Assembly (NCBI GenBank): GCA_018713515.1 | Contig: DVOO01000030.1 | Span: 110,552 to 174,551, forward strand | Direction: 5' to 3' | Source: Candidatus Scatomonas pullistercoris | GTDB lineage: Bacteria; Bacillota; Clostridia; Lachnospirales; Lachnospiraceae | DNA length: 64,000 nucleotides | Shown here: positions 29,887 to 37,455 of the stretch, one piece after another | Layout of the letters: every line of letters starts with the position of its first letter | How positions within the stretch are numbered: the stretch's first letter is position 1 | Program-made: the position numbers and the translations under genes | The notes under the pieces: model-generated | Databases searched by the model: none | What the model was told of the DNA's origin: nothing | The model's input: only the letters and a program-made list of their open reading frames with translations

Positions 29887-30165
29887 ATGCAGATTACAGA
29901 TGTCAGAGTCCGCAAAGTGGCTAAGGAAGGCAAGATGAAGGCCGTAGTATCTATTACCATTGATGATGAGTTTGTTGTGCATGATATTAAAGTGATCGAG
30001 GGCGAGAAGGGTATGTTTATTGCCATGCCAAGCCGCAAATCTACGGACGGGGAATACAGGGATATCGCTCATCCGATTAACTCAGACACGAGAGACCGGA
30101 TTCAGACGATTATTTTGGAAAAATATGAGCAGGCTATGGCCGAAGATGTCGAGGCGGCCATGTAG
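29887..30165 (+). CDS. spoVG: SpoVG family regulator
   Basis: 92 residues, full length. [11 protein letters not shown] and [21 protein letters not shown] are near-invariant SpoVG sequence. The protein binds nucleic acid and influences septation, sporulation and virulence genes in Firmicutes. It lies 26 bases after glgD, preceded by AAAGGGGAAG, and is followed by a terminator. Confidence 0.95.
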   Translation: MQITDVRVRKVAKEGKMKAVVSITIDDEFVVHDIKVIEGEKGMFIAMPSRKSTDGEYRDIAHPINSDTRDRIQTIILEKYEQAMAEDVEAAM

Positions 30166-30203
30166 TGAAGCCTTTTCTGGAGAGGGTTTAGTTTATTGGG
30201 GGA

Positions 30204-30248
30204 GAGAGCGTCCCGCTGCCGTGTGCGGCCGGGACGTTCTCCTTCTTT
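30204..30248 (+). terminator. Terminator after spoVG
   Basis: GAGAGCGTCCCG (30204-30215) pairs with CGGGACGTTCTC (30230-30241), with one G-U pair, followed by CTTCTTTG. Confidence 0.8.
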
Positions 30249-30293
30249 GTGTTATAATTTTCCAGCATGAAAAACAGCGGGAGGAAACGGAAT

Positions 30294-31676
30294 ATGAATC
30301 TGCCGGAAAAATTTCTGGAACGAATGAAGAGGCAGCTGGGAGAGGAGTTCCCGGCTTTTCTGAACAGCTATGAGCAAAAAAGGCATTTTGGGCTGCGGGT
30401 AAATACCCTGAAAACAGATCCGGAGGAATTTGAAAGAATAGCTCCCTTTCCGGTCAGAAAAATACCGTGGATTTCCAATGGATTTTTTTACGGAGAGGGC
30501 GTATATCCGGCGCGGCATCCCTATTATGCGGCGGGAATCTACTACCTGCAGGAGCCAAGCGCCATGACGCCGGCCAGCCGGCTCCCGGTGGAGCCCGGAG
30601 AGAGGGTTCTGGATCTCTGCGCCGCGCCGGGAGGAAAAGCCACGGAACTGGCCGCCCGGCTGCAGGGGCAGGGACTTCTCGTGGCCAACGATATCAGCAG
30701 TTCCAGGGCGAAGGCACTGCTGCGCAACCTGGAGCTGACAGGTGCGGGGAATTGCCTTGTTACCAGTGAACCGCCCCATCAGCTGGCCAGGGTATTCCCG
30801 GAATATTTCGATAAGATTCTGGTGGACGCGCCCTGCTCCGGGGAAGGAATGTTCCGCAAGGATCCCGATGTGGCCGGCACGTGGAGTGAAGAACGGGTGG
30901 AGTATTTCGCCGGGCAGCAGAGAAATATTCTGACCAGCGCGGCGGAAATGCTGCGTCCCGGCGGTATGCTGCTGTACTCTACCTGCACTTTTTCTCCGGA
31001 CGAAAATGAAGGGACAATTACCTGGTTTCTGGAGCATTTTCCGGAATTTTCCCTGGAAGAGCCGGAGGGTTATGAAGGCTTTTCCGAGGGAAGGCCGGAG
31101 TGGGGCGGCGGGCGCCGGGATCTTAAGCGCTGTATCCGGATCTGGCCTCACCATATGGAGGGTGAGGGCCATTTTCTGGCGCTTCTGCGAAAAGGGGGAG
31201 AGAAGAACGGAGAAGAAATCTTAAGGCCCCAGAAACGGCAGAGGCCTGGGCGGGAAGAGAAAAAGCTGCTGGAAACGTTTCTGAACGCCGGAGGAGCGCG
31301 GCTGAACTGGGAACAGGTGGAGGAGCGCGGCGGACGCGCATATCTGGTTCCGGAGCTTCCGGAGAGCGTGAAGGGAATCCGTTTCCTGCGCAGCGGCCTG
31401 TATCTGGGGGAATTTAAGAAGGGAAGATTCGAACCCTCCCAGCCGTTTGCCATGAGTCTTGGAGCGGAAGACTGGAGGGGAGCGGTCAGGCTTCCTGCAG
31501 AAGACGGAAGGGCGGACCGGTACCTGCGGGGAGAGACGCTTCTGTTTCCGGAAACCGGGAAAACAGCTGAAAACGGGTGGAAGCTTGTCTGTGTCGAAAA
31601 ATTTTCTCTGGGATGGGGAAAAATGGTAAATGGCGCGCTGAAGAACAAGTACTTGTGCAGCTGGAGGAAAAAATGA
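30294..31676 (+). CDS. RsmF/NOL1-Nop2-Sun type RNA cytosine-C5 methyltransferase
   Basis: 460 residues. The SAM-binding loop reads LDLCAAPGGKATEL. Catalytic cysteines lie in DAPCSGEGMFRKD and STCTFSPDENEG, which defines the Nop2/Sun class. The C-terminal ~170 residues match the RsmF-type PUA-like extension (LGRF-type FKKGRFEPSQPFAMSL). It methylates cytosine in 16S rRNA or tRNA; which position cannot be read from sequence. The start is the ATG at 30294 (GGGAGG nine bases upstream); an ATG at 30267 is weaker. Confidence 0.9.
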   Translation: MNLPEKFLERMKRQLGEEFPAFLNSYEQKRHFGLRVNTLKTDPEEFERIAPFPVRKIPWISNGFFYGEGVYPARHPYYAAGIYYLQEPSAMTPASRLPVEPGERVLDLCAAPGGKATELAARLQGQGLLVANDISSSRAKALLRNLELTGAGNCLVTSEPPHQLARVFPEYFDKILVDAPCSGEGMFRKDPDVAGTWSEERVEYFAGQQRNILTSAAEMLRPGGMLLYSTCTFSPDENEGTITWFLEHFPEFSLEEPEGYEGFSEGRPEWGGGRRDLKRCIRIWPHHMEGEGHFLALLRKGGEKNGEEILRPQKRQRPGREEKKLLETFLNAGGARLNWEQVEERGGRAYLVPELPESVKGIRFLRSGLYLGEFKKGRFEPSQPFAMSLGAEDWRGAVRLPAEDGRADRYLRGETLLFPETGKTAENGWKLVCVEKFSLGWGKMVNGALKNKYLCSWRKK

Positions 31677-31760
31677 ACTATATCTTGTAGGAAATGCTTC
31701 AAAAATAATAAAAAAAAACGACAAAATATTACACCTATGTTACAAAAAGTTAAAAAATGC

Positions 31761-31789
31761 TTTCATTTTCTGGAAAGGTATGATATAAT
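31761..31789 (+). promoter_or_regulatory. Promoter of 3D-domain protein gene
   Basis: Extended -10 TGATATAAT (TATAAT at 31784-31789) with a weak -35 TTTCAT at 31761-31766 and a 17-base spacer. Confidence 0.65.
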
Positions 31790-31798
31790 CTAAAAAGC

Positions 31799-31874
31799 AC
31801 GGGGAGCAGACCTTCCGAGGAAGGGCTGGTGCAAGTCTTTTCCGGGGGGATACCAGGGAGAGGCGAGGGGTAAC
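31799..31874 (+). ncRNA. Structured 5' leader, unassigned riboswitch-like RNA
   Basis: Two hairpins with unpaired G/A-rich joints: CCTTC-CGAG-GAAGG (31811-31824), and GTCTTTTCC (31835-31843) with GGGAGAGGC (31856-31864) closing a 12-base loop. Joints read GGGGAGCAGA, GCTGGTGCAA and GAGGGGTAAC. The two-hairpin layout vaguely recalls the c-di-GMP-I (GEMM) aptamer (GCAAA and GGGGTTACC joints), but key bases do not match. It ends 14 bases before the ATG. Confidence 0.4.
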
Positions 31875-31888
31875 ATGAGGTGTAAGAA

Positions 31889-33082
31889 ATGAGAAATAAG
31901 AAAAGATTCGGATGGATTCTCGCGGCAGGCCTGCTGGCTGCAAATGTACTTCCCTGTTACGGGGCAACCACACAGGAGCAGATTGAAGCACAGCAGCAGG
32001 AAAAACAACAGACAGAGGAAAATCTGGAAAGTACAGAAGACAGAATTAACGAGTTGGAGTCCATGAAAGGCGAATCGGAGGCATATTTGTCAGAACTGAA
32101 CCGTCAGTTAGCCGATTTGACAACGGGCCTGCAGCAGCTGCAGGAAGAAGCTTCCCAGAAACAGACAGAGCTGGACCGGATACAGAGTGAATTAGACGAG
32201 GCAAAAGCCCGTGAAAACGAGCAGATGGAGGCCATGACTCTCCGGATTCAGTATATGTACGAGCATTCTCAGACAGGAGCTCTTGAGATGCTGTTCTCAG
32301 CAGATAATTTTATGGATTTCCTCAACAGGGCCAACAATATTTCTGAAATTACCAAATACGACAGAGAAATGCTTGCCGCCTATGAGGAAACCCGCCAGGA
32401 AGTAGAGCAAAAAGAACAGCAGGTACTGGATGAGCAGGCGGAGATTCAGAGACTCCAGGATGCCAGCACCGAGCAGCAGGAACAGATACAGGAACTCTAC
32501 GAGGCTACATATAATCAGATACAGGAATATACGGCAAGCCTTGACGGGGCTTGGAGTCAGCGGGCTGATCTCCTGGCGGAGATTGAGAGCCAGGAAGATA
32601 CGCTGAATCAGCTGCTGATCCAGGCCAAACAGGAAGAGGTTGCGGCCCAGCAGCGCGCGGAAGAGGAACAGAGGGCAGCGGAAGAAGCGGCCCGGCAGGA
32701 AAGCGCAGCTTCTTCGGACACGGCTGCGGAACAGGCTCCGGCTTCGGAGAGCGGTTCATCGGCATCGGAGGAGACAGACAGCAGTACCTCCGGCGGTACA
32801 TATCTGGGCAGGTTTAAATTAACGGCATATTGCTCCTGCTCCATCTGCTGCGGACAGTGGGCGGCTAATCCGGGCCTGACCGCCAGCGGAGCCATGGCGC
32901 AGGAGGGCGTGACCGTTGCCATGGCCGGTGTGCCCTTTGGAACGAAGCTGATGATTAATGGCCACGTGTACACCGTTCAGGATCGGGGAACTGCTTATGG
33001 CCATGTGGATATTTATTTTTCCAGCCACGCGGAGGCCCTGCAGTTCGGCCTGCAGTACGCGGATGTATATCAGGTGGGCTAA
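31889..33082 (+). CDS. Secreted coiled-coil protein with C-terminal 3D domain
   Basis: 397 residues. Signal peptide to about residue 25 (GLLAANVLPCYGA). Long coiled coil from about 28 to 265, rich in Gln and Glu, of the kind seen in PcsB/CwlO-type proteins. Low-complexity Ala/Ser/Glu linker. C-terminal 3D domain from about residue 307 (FKLTAYCSCSICCG, VQDRG, HVDIYF with the conserved Asp residues), related to lytic transglycosylase/RpfB-like domains. Likely a cell-wall hydrolase or its regulator. A structured leader precedes it; GAGGTG is the ribosome site. Confidence 0.88.
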   Translation: MRNKKRFGWILAAGLLAANVLPCYGATTQEQIEAQQQEKQQTEENLESTEDRINELESMKGESEAYLSELNRQLADLTTGLQQLQEEASQKQTELDRIQSELDEAKARENEQMEAMTLRIQYMYEHSQTGALEMLFSADNFMDFLNRANNISEITKYDREMLAAYEETRQEVEQKEQQVLDEQAEIQRLQDASTEQQEQIQELYEATYNQIQEYTASLDGAWSQRADLLAEIESQEDTLNQLLIQAKQEEVAAQQRAEEEQRAAEEAARQESAASSDTAAEQAPASESGSSASEETDSSTSGGTYLGRFKLTAYCSCSICCGQWAANPGLTASGAMAQEGVTVAMAGVPFGTKLMINGHVYTVQDRGTAYGHVDIYFSSHAEALQFGLQYADVYQVG

Positions 33083-33197
33083 AAGCCGGTTGAACACGAG
33101 AAAGAAGGGTTCCGGAAGTCATGAGATGGCTTTCGGGACCTGTCTGATTAAAAATCCGCGCTGCCTGAAGATTTGTGTTAAAAGGAAAAAATTTTTG

Positions 33198-33226
33198 TTG
33201 ACAATTTGTAAAGTATCTAATATAAT
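33198..33226 (+). promoter_or_regulatory. tRNA-Pro promoter
   Basis: Perfect TTGACA (33198-33203) and TATAAT (33221-33226) with a 17-base spacer, 26 bases before the tRNA. Confidence 0.9.
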
Positions 33227-33252
33227 TAAGACTGCTGATGAGATGCAGCTAT

Positions 33253-33326
33253 CGAAGCGTGGCTCAGTTTGGTAGAGCGCTGCGTTCGGGACGCAGAGGT
33301 CGTGGGTTCGAATCCCGTCGCTTCGA
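33253..33326 (+). tRNA. tRNA-Pro (anticodon CGG); island attachment site
   Basis: 74 bases with a perfect 7-bp acceptor stem (CGAAGCG with CGCTTCG), anticodon arm CTGCG-TTCGGGA-CGCAG reading CCG codons, and T-arm GTGGG-TTCGAAT-CCCGT-like. CCA is not encoded. Its last 43 bases (33284-33326) recur exactly at 47199-47241. The gene therefore carries the left attachment site of the island, and its present 3' half was supplied by the element. Confidence 0.95.
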
Positions 33327-33342
33327 TTTCCTTTTGAAAAGG

Positions 33343-33380
33343 CCGGAATCCTTTATTTATGAGGATTCCGGTTTTCTTTT
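33343..33380 (+). terminator. Terminator after tRNA-Pro
   Basis: CCGGAATCCT (33343-33352) pairs with AGGATTCCGG (33362-33371), followed by TTTTCTTTT. It lies inside the island end, so the element brought its own terminator for the tRNA. Confidence 0.88.
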
Positions 33381-33419
33381 GCCTTCTCATTCCTGACCCG
33401 ATCCATCTTTTTATAGCTT

Positions 33420-33444
33420 GTTCCACAAAAAAATTCCACAAAAC
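33420..33444. repeat. Left tandem TTCCACAAAA repeat, integrase arm-site-like
   Basis: Two TTCCACAAAA units in a row (33421 and 33434). A similar pair in the same orientation lies at 47049-47073 near the other end. Such short terminal repeats fit arm-type binding sites of a tyrosine recombinase. Confidence 0.55.
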
Positions 33445-33446
33445 TT

Positions 33447-33608
33447 TTAATTGCTGAAGAGATCAGCAGAAGCCATTGAAATTTCGGCCAAATCGTTTGC
33501 GCTGGTGTTCAGGAGTTCCCGATTAAAATGGGAATAAATGTTTAGTGTGGTCTGTGTGTCTGTAATGATTTCTTCAGAATCTGGAGTAACCGGTACTTCC
33601 CTGAAAAT
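33447..33608 (-). pseudogene. Remnant of tyrosine integrase, C-terminal end
   Basis: A 53-codon open stretch on the minus strand ends in TAA and is bounded upstream by an in-frame stop. It contains DTQTTLNIYSHF, the usual end of tyrosine recombinases, with the catalytic Tyr in NIYSHF, followed by a normal short tail. There is no start codon or ribosome site, and the rest of the recombinase (Arg and His-x-x-Arg parts) is absent. Its place, 120 bases inside the attachment site and pointing to it, is where an island integrase belongs. It looks like the decayed integrase of this island. Confidence 0.7.
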
Positions 33609-33777
33609 TTATTCTTCTGCTCTGGTTGTGTGTTCTATCACACTTCAGCGGGGAAGTCATCTGTTTTCTGCAGAAGAATTAGCATAATCGAGTCTAAAAA
33701 TATGATCATTTTACGACTCCTCCTAGTGGCAGCACCCCAAATATGGCTTTTGACATTTTCGGTGATCGGCGGGAGAA

Positions 33778-34797
33778 TCAGTCGGTTTTGTCGTCCTGCA
33801 GGGCGCAGGTGGATTCTCTTTCAATAATCTGATACGGCAGAATCGTGTGCATTTCAAAATCGTCAGAGCCGGCCATGCTCTGATTCAGGTGGAGCATAGC
33901 TGTGCGTCCCATTTCAAAACACGGCTGTGCAACCGTAGATAAATGCGGATGAAACATTTTCGCAAATTCCAAATCATCAAATCCCCAAATCGATAAACGC
34001 TCCGGTACGGGAATTCCCAGCTCATTGGCTGCAGAAACCGCTCCGAGAGCCAGGAGGTCAGAAATACAGAAAATAGCAGTCGGCGGATCCGGAAGAGTTA
34101 AAAGTTTTTTGGCAGCTTCCACACCGCTGTCAAATGAATAGTCCATGGAGGCGTAGACAATATAGTCTCTTCGGAATAGCAGTCCATGATCGTTTAGTGC
34201 CTGGCAAAATCCCTGGTATCTCTGGGTGGTGGAAATAAAGCCGTTCTGATTGCTGATCATACCGATCTTTTTATGTCCCAGCTTTATCAACCTCTGAACC
34301 GCCTCATATGCAGCCTTGAAATGGTCAATACCTACATAGGGAGTATTCAGAGACTCTACATATTCGGAACAGAAAACCATCGGAAGTGTTCCGATATATT
34401 TTTTCAGCCAGATGTCGTCCTGATTGCAGAACAAAAAAATAATTCCGTCAGCCCGCTTGTTCTGGATTGTATGCAGCAGAATAGCCTCCTGCTGAGGATC
34501 GTGTTCCAGATTGCAGATATAAGCGCTGTAATCCAATTCCCGCGCAGTGCTGCTGATCCCTTCCAGAATGCTGTAATAATACGGATTGCTCAGACGGGGG
34601 ATAAAAACAAGGATAGATCTGCTTTCATTCCGCCGCAGATTGCGGGCGGTCAGATTGGGGGAATAGTTTAATTTATGAATAGCATCCATTACCATTGCTG
34701 TTGATTTTGGGCTGACAGAATGGGAACGATTTAATACACGTGAAACGGTAGCTACAGAAACGTTTGCCAATTCAGCAACTTCTTTGATGGTAGCCAA
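33778..34797 (-). CDS. LacI-family transcriptional regulator
   Basis: 339 residues from the TTG at 34797, giving the classic start MATIKEVAELANVSVATVSRVLN-like, with AGGAGG eight bases upstream; the GTG codons at 34806 and 34803 overlap that site. The N-terminal LacI helix-turn-helix and hinge are followed by a periplasmic-binding-protein-like sugar sensor (residues about 60-330). It is divergent from the catabolic operon at 35093. The palindromic sites at 34922 and 35052 are its likely operators. It should repress the operon until a sugar-like ligand is present. Confidence 0.9.
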   Translation of the reverse strand: MATIKEVAELANVSVATVSRVLNRSHSVSPKSTAMVMDAIHKLNYSPNLTARNLRRNESRSILVFIPRLSNPYYYSILEGISSTARELDYSAYICNLEHDPQQEAILLHTIQNKRADGIIFLFCNQDDIWLKKYIGTLPMVFCSEYVESLNTPYVGIDHFKAAYEAVQRLIKLGHKKIGMISNQNGFISTTQRYQGFCQALNDHGLLFRRDYIVYASMDYSFDSGVEAAKKLLTLPDPPTAIFCISDLLALGAVSAANELGIPVPERLSIWGFDDLEFAKMFHPHLSTVAQPCFEMGRTAMLHLNQSMAGSDDFEMHTILPYQIIERESTCALQDDKTD

Positions 34798-34921
34798 CTG
34801 CACCACCTCCTTTTGAAGACTTCATGTATTGCATTTCTTAAAGCGTATCATACTAATCATAGAAGAAAACGGCGGAAATGTCAATAAATCGGAAGAAAAG
34901 CTATTGTAAAAATATTTAAAT

Positions 34922-34935
34922 TATAATCGATTACA
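34922..34935. promoter_or_regulatory. LacI-type operator O1
   Basis: TATAATCGATTACA, one half exact and the other nearly matching the perfect palindrome at 35052. It lies in the divergent regulator/operon region. Confidence 0.6.
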
Positions 34936-35019
34936 TATTAAAAATATAGGCATAACTTACAAATAACAAAAATAATCTTGTAAAAAGCGCTGAAAAGCAT
35001 GGAAATCCCTCGAATTATA

Positions 35020-35047
35020 TTGACAAAATGGCGAAAAAAATTATAAT
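35020..35047 (+). promoter_or_regulatory. Promoter of island catabolic operon
   Basis: TTGACA (35020-35025) and TATAAT (35042-35047) with a 16-base spacer. The operator at 35052 covers the transcription start. Confidence 0.8.
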
Positions 35048-35051
35048 AAAA

Positions 35052-35065
35052 TGTAATCGATTACA
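35052..35065. promoter_or_regulatory. LacI-type operator O2
   Basis: TGTAATCGATTACA, a perfect 14-base palindrome with a central CG as in LacI-family operators, placed just downstream of the -10 box. Ideal for repression. Confidence 0.75.
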
Positions 35066-35092
35066 AAATGAGTTTTACAGAAAGGAGAACTT

Positions 35093-36124
35093 ATGTTAGC
35101 TGCGAAATTACCAAGGCTGGAAACTGTTGAAGTAGTGGAAGAACCTGTGCCGAAACCCGGAAAGGGGGAGGTTTTGATCAAAATGAAGGCTTCCGCGCTG
35201 TGCAGGAGTGATCTTCACCGGTATCACGGAACGCAAATTTTTGATGAGGATGAATCCGCGTGTTACATTACGCCGGGACATGAACCCTGCGGTATTGTGG
35301 AAGAATTAGGAGAGGGTGTTACAAAGGTAAAAAAGGGCGACAGGGTCGCGATATATCTGGGACTTGGCTGCGGGACCTGCCCAGACTGTCTCAGGGGAGA
35401 TATCATGCTGTGCAGCCAATTTAAATGTATCGGCTTCGCGGTTAACGGCGCTCATGCGGATTATATGACCATACCGGAGGAGAATTGCCTGCTGCTGCCG
35501 GAACAGATGGATTATGTAACCGGGGCGCTTGCCACAGACGTGGGAGGAACTCTTTACACTGCCTGCAAAAGACTTGAATTAAACGGGACAAAGACGGTCG
35601 CGATTTTTGGCTGCGGTCCCATGGGAAGCGGCGGAATTTTAATGGCGAAAGGTTTTGGGGCTGAAGTGATCGCTGTTGATACCGATGAGCAGAGATTGGA
35701 ACTGGCAAAGACCCTGGGAGCGGATCACATATTGAATCCGGCGAAAGCAGACGCAGTAGCTGAAATTAAAGCCCTGACAGGAGGCCGCGGAGCGGATGCC
35801 TCAATTGTCACCGCCGGAAACAGCATTGCACTGAACTCAGCTTTGGACTGCGTAAAATCCAGAGGAATTGTAGGGCAGATCGCGGAATGCAACCAGGCCA
35901 CGATCGATCCCAGTAATCAGTTTGTCAGAAAGTTAATTGATTTAAAGGGCTGCTGGTATTTTAACCGCAGTGACTGGGAAGAAATTGCAGAGTTTATCGT
36001 GAAAAAGCCTATTGATCTGAAGAAGATCTGTTCAAGCACATATTCTATTTCGGAAGCGGAGACAGCGTTCAGATTGTTTGATTCCGGAAAGGTACAGAAG
36101 GTAGTCTTTGTGTGGGATGATTAA
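35093..36124 (+). CDS. Zinc-dependent alcohol/polyol dehydrogenase
   Basis: 343 residues, medium-chain dehydrogenase family. Catalytic zinc ligands C37, H63 and E64 (CRSD, GHEPCG); structural zinc cysteines C93, C96, C99 and C107; nucleotide-binding GCGPMGSGG near residue 172. Members oxidise secondary alcohols of sugars and polyols with NAD(P). The specific substrate is unknown; its place at the head of a sugar-import operon suggests a sugar or sugar alcohol. GAAAGGAGAAC precedes the ATG. Confidence 0.88.
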   Translation: MLAAKLPRLETVEVVEEPVPKPGKGEVLIKMKASALCRSDLHRYHGTQIFDEDESACYITPGHEPCGIVEELGEGVTKVKKGDRVAIYLGLGCGTCPDCLRGDIMLCSQFKCIGFAVNGAHADYMTIPEENCLLLPEQMDYVTGALATDVGGTLYTACKRLELNGTKTVAIFGCGPMGSGGILMAKGFGAEVIAVDTDEQRLELAKTLGADHILNPAKADAVAEIKALTGGRGADASIVTAGNSIALNSALDCVKSRGIVGQIAECNQATIDPSNQFVRKLIDLKGCWYFNRSDWEEIAEFIVKKPIDLKKICSSTYSISEAETAFRLFDSGKVQKVVFVWDD

Positions 36125-36183
36125 CCGGTTAAAGAAGAGAAATCGGTTGATTGAATAAAAACTATTTATTAAGGAGGGTTTCT

Positions 36184-37374
36184 ATGAAAAGAAGACTTAT
36201 CGCGTTATGTTTATGTCTGGCACTGCCTATGTCCCTGACAGCCTGCGGAGGAGGGGAAGCTTCAGATGATTCATCTGTGTCACAGACTTCTGATTCCGGA
36301 GCAAATGGCAGCAGTTCTTCTTCCGGAGATGCCACGGAATATGAAAAGATTGACCTGAATAATACGAAAGTATGGGGAGATATCGGACCCGATGGCAGCA
36401 CCCCGAAAGGTCTGGAAGATGTTATGCTGACGGATGAGCAAAAGGAACAGGTACGGGAAGGCAATTATAAAGTAGCGATTTGCTATCATCAGCTGGACAA
36501 TCAGGTGAACCAGAGCAAACTGCAGGCGGCTTTGGATGTGTTTGAGGATCTGAATATTGAAGTCGTATGTACAACGGATGCTCAGTCAGATGCCAATAAG
36601 GAAGTCAATGACCTGGAAAGCGCATTGGCTCTGGAACCGGACTTACTTTTAAGTATGCCCTATGACGTAGATATTACAAAGGCGGCATATCAGCAGTATA
36701 TCGATGCGGGAATTCCTATTGTGTTTATGGAAAATGCATCTCCTGATTTTACCGCCGGAGAGGATTATGCCTGCGTTGTCAATTCGGATTCTTACGGAAA
36801 CGGAAAATACGCGGCGATGCTGCTGGCAGAAGCCTTAAATTATGAGGGAACTGTCGCGATGGTATATTATGACGCGGATTTCTTTACCACTAATGAAAGA
36901 GACAGGGCGTTTAGGGAAACAATCGCCAACTACCCGAATATTGAGGTGGTAGCGGAAACAGGATTTACCAGCATCGATGAAGTGGGAACAGTTGCGGACG
37001 GACTGTTCGCGTCCTATCCGGATGTAGACGGAGTATACGCCTCCTGGGATATTCCGGCGTCAGATGTGATAACATCTGCCCGGGCTATCGGCCGGGACGA
37101 CCTGAAGGTAACAGGTGTGGATATGGGCGATGAATCCGCGTATATGATCGCCAGCCGCGATATGTATTACGGAACGGGATGCCCGAAGGCGGTGGAAACC
37201 GGCACGATCGAAGCGTACGCGTGCGCGAGAACTCTGCTGGGCCTGGATGTACCTACGTACCTCGTGTCTTCTTCACAGCCTGTCTGCTATGATAATGTGC
37301 TGGATGCCTATGAAACCTGTTTTAATATTGAAGCTCCGGATGATATTAAAGCTGCATGGGAGAAAAATCAGTAA
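36184..37374 (+). CDS. Sugar ABC transporter substrate-binding lipoprotein
   Basis: 396 residues. Lipoprotein signal with lipobox LTAC (Cys 21), a Ser/Gly-rich linker, then a Peripla_BP_4 (RbsB-like) two-lobed binding domain (YKVAICYHQLDNQVNQSKLQ onward). Anchored outside the membrane, it delivers ligand to the importer formed by the next two genes. The ligand is not predictable; RbsB relatives bind pentoses, hexoses, polyols and autoinducers. The start is the ATG at 36184 after AAGGAGG. Confidence 0.9.
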   Translation: MKRRLIALCLCLALPMSLTACGGGEASDDSSVSQTSDSGANGSSSSSGDATEYEKIDLNNTKVWGDIGPDGSTPKGLEDVMLTDEQKEQVREGNYKVAICYHQLDNQVNQSKLQAALDVFEDLNIEVVCTTDAQSDANKEVNDLESALALEPDLLLSMPYDVDITKAAYQQYIDAGIPIVFMENASPDFTAGEDYACVVNSDSYGNGKYAAMLLAEALNYEGTVAMVYYDADFFTTNERDRAFRETIANYPNIEVVAETGFTSIDEVGTVADGLFASYPDVDGVYASWDIPASDVITSARAIGRDDLKVTGVDMGDESAYMIASRDMYYGTGCPKAVETGTIEAYACARTLLGLDVPTYLVSSSQPVCYDNVLDAYETCFNIEAPDDIKAAWEKNQ

Positions 37375-37455
37375 ACCTAAAGAAAACATATTCCGGCGCG
37401 CCGCGGTATCCGGGTCTGCGCCGGAACAGAAAAGATGAAGCAGAGGTGGACATTT

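Noticed and set aside
31799..31874. ydaO c-di-AMP riboswitch or T-box
   Set aside because: The ydaO hallmark CCGACAGCUAAC and the T-box GGUGGUACCGCG are both absent.
33226..33441. 71-codon minus-strand frame with EATGFEPTTSASRTQ
   Set aside because: It reads through the tRNA on the opposite strand, a well-known false gene.
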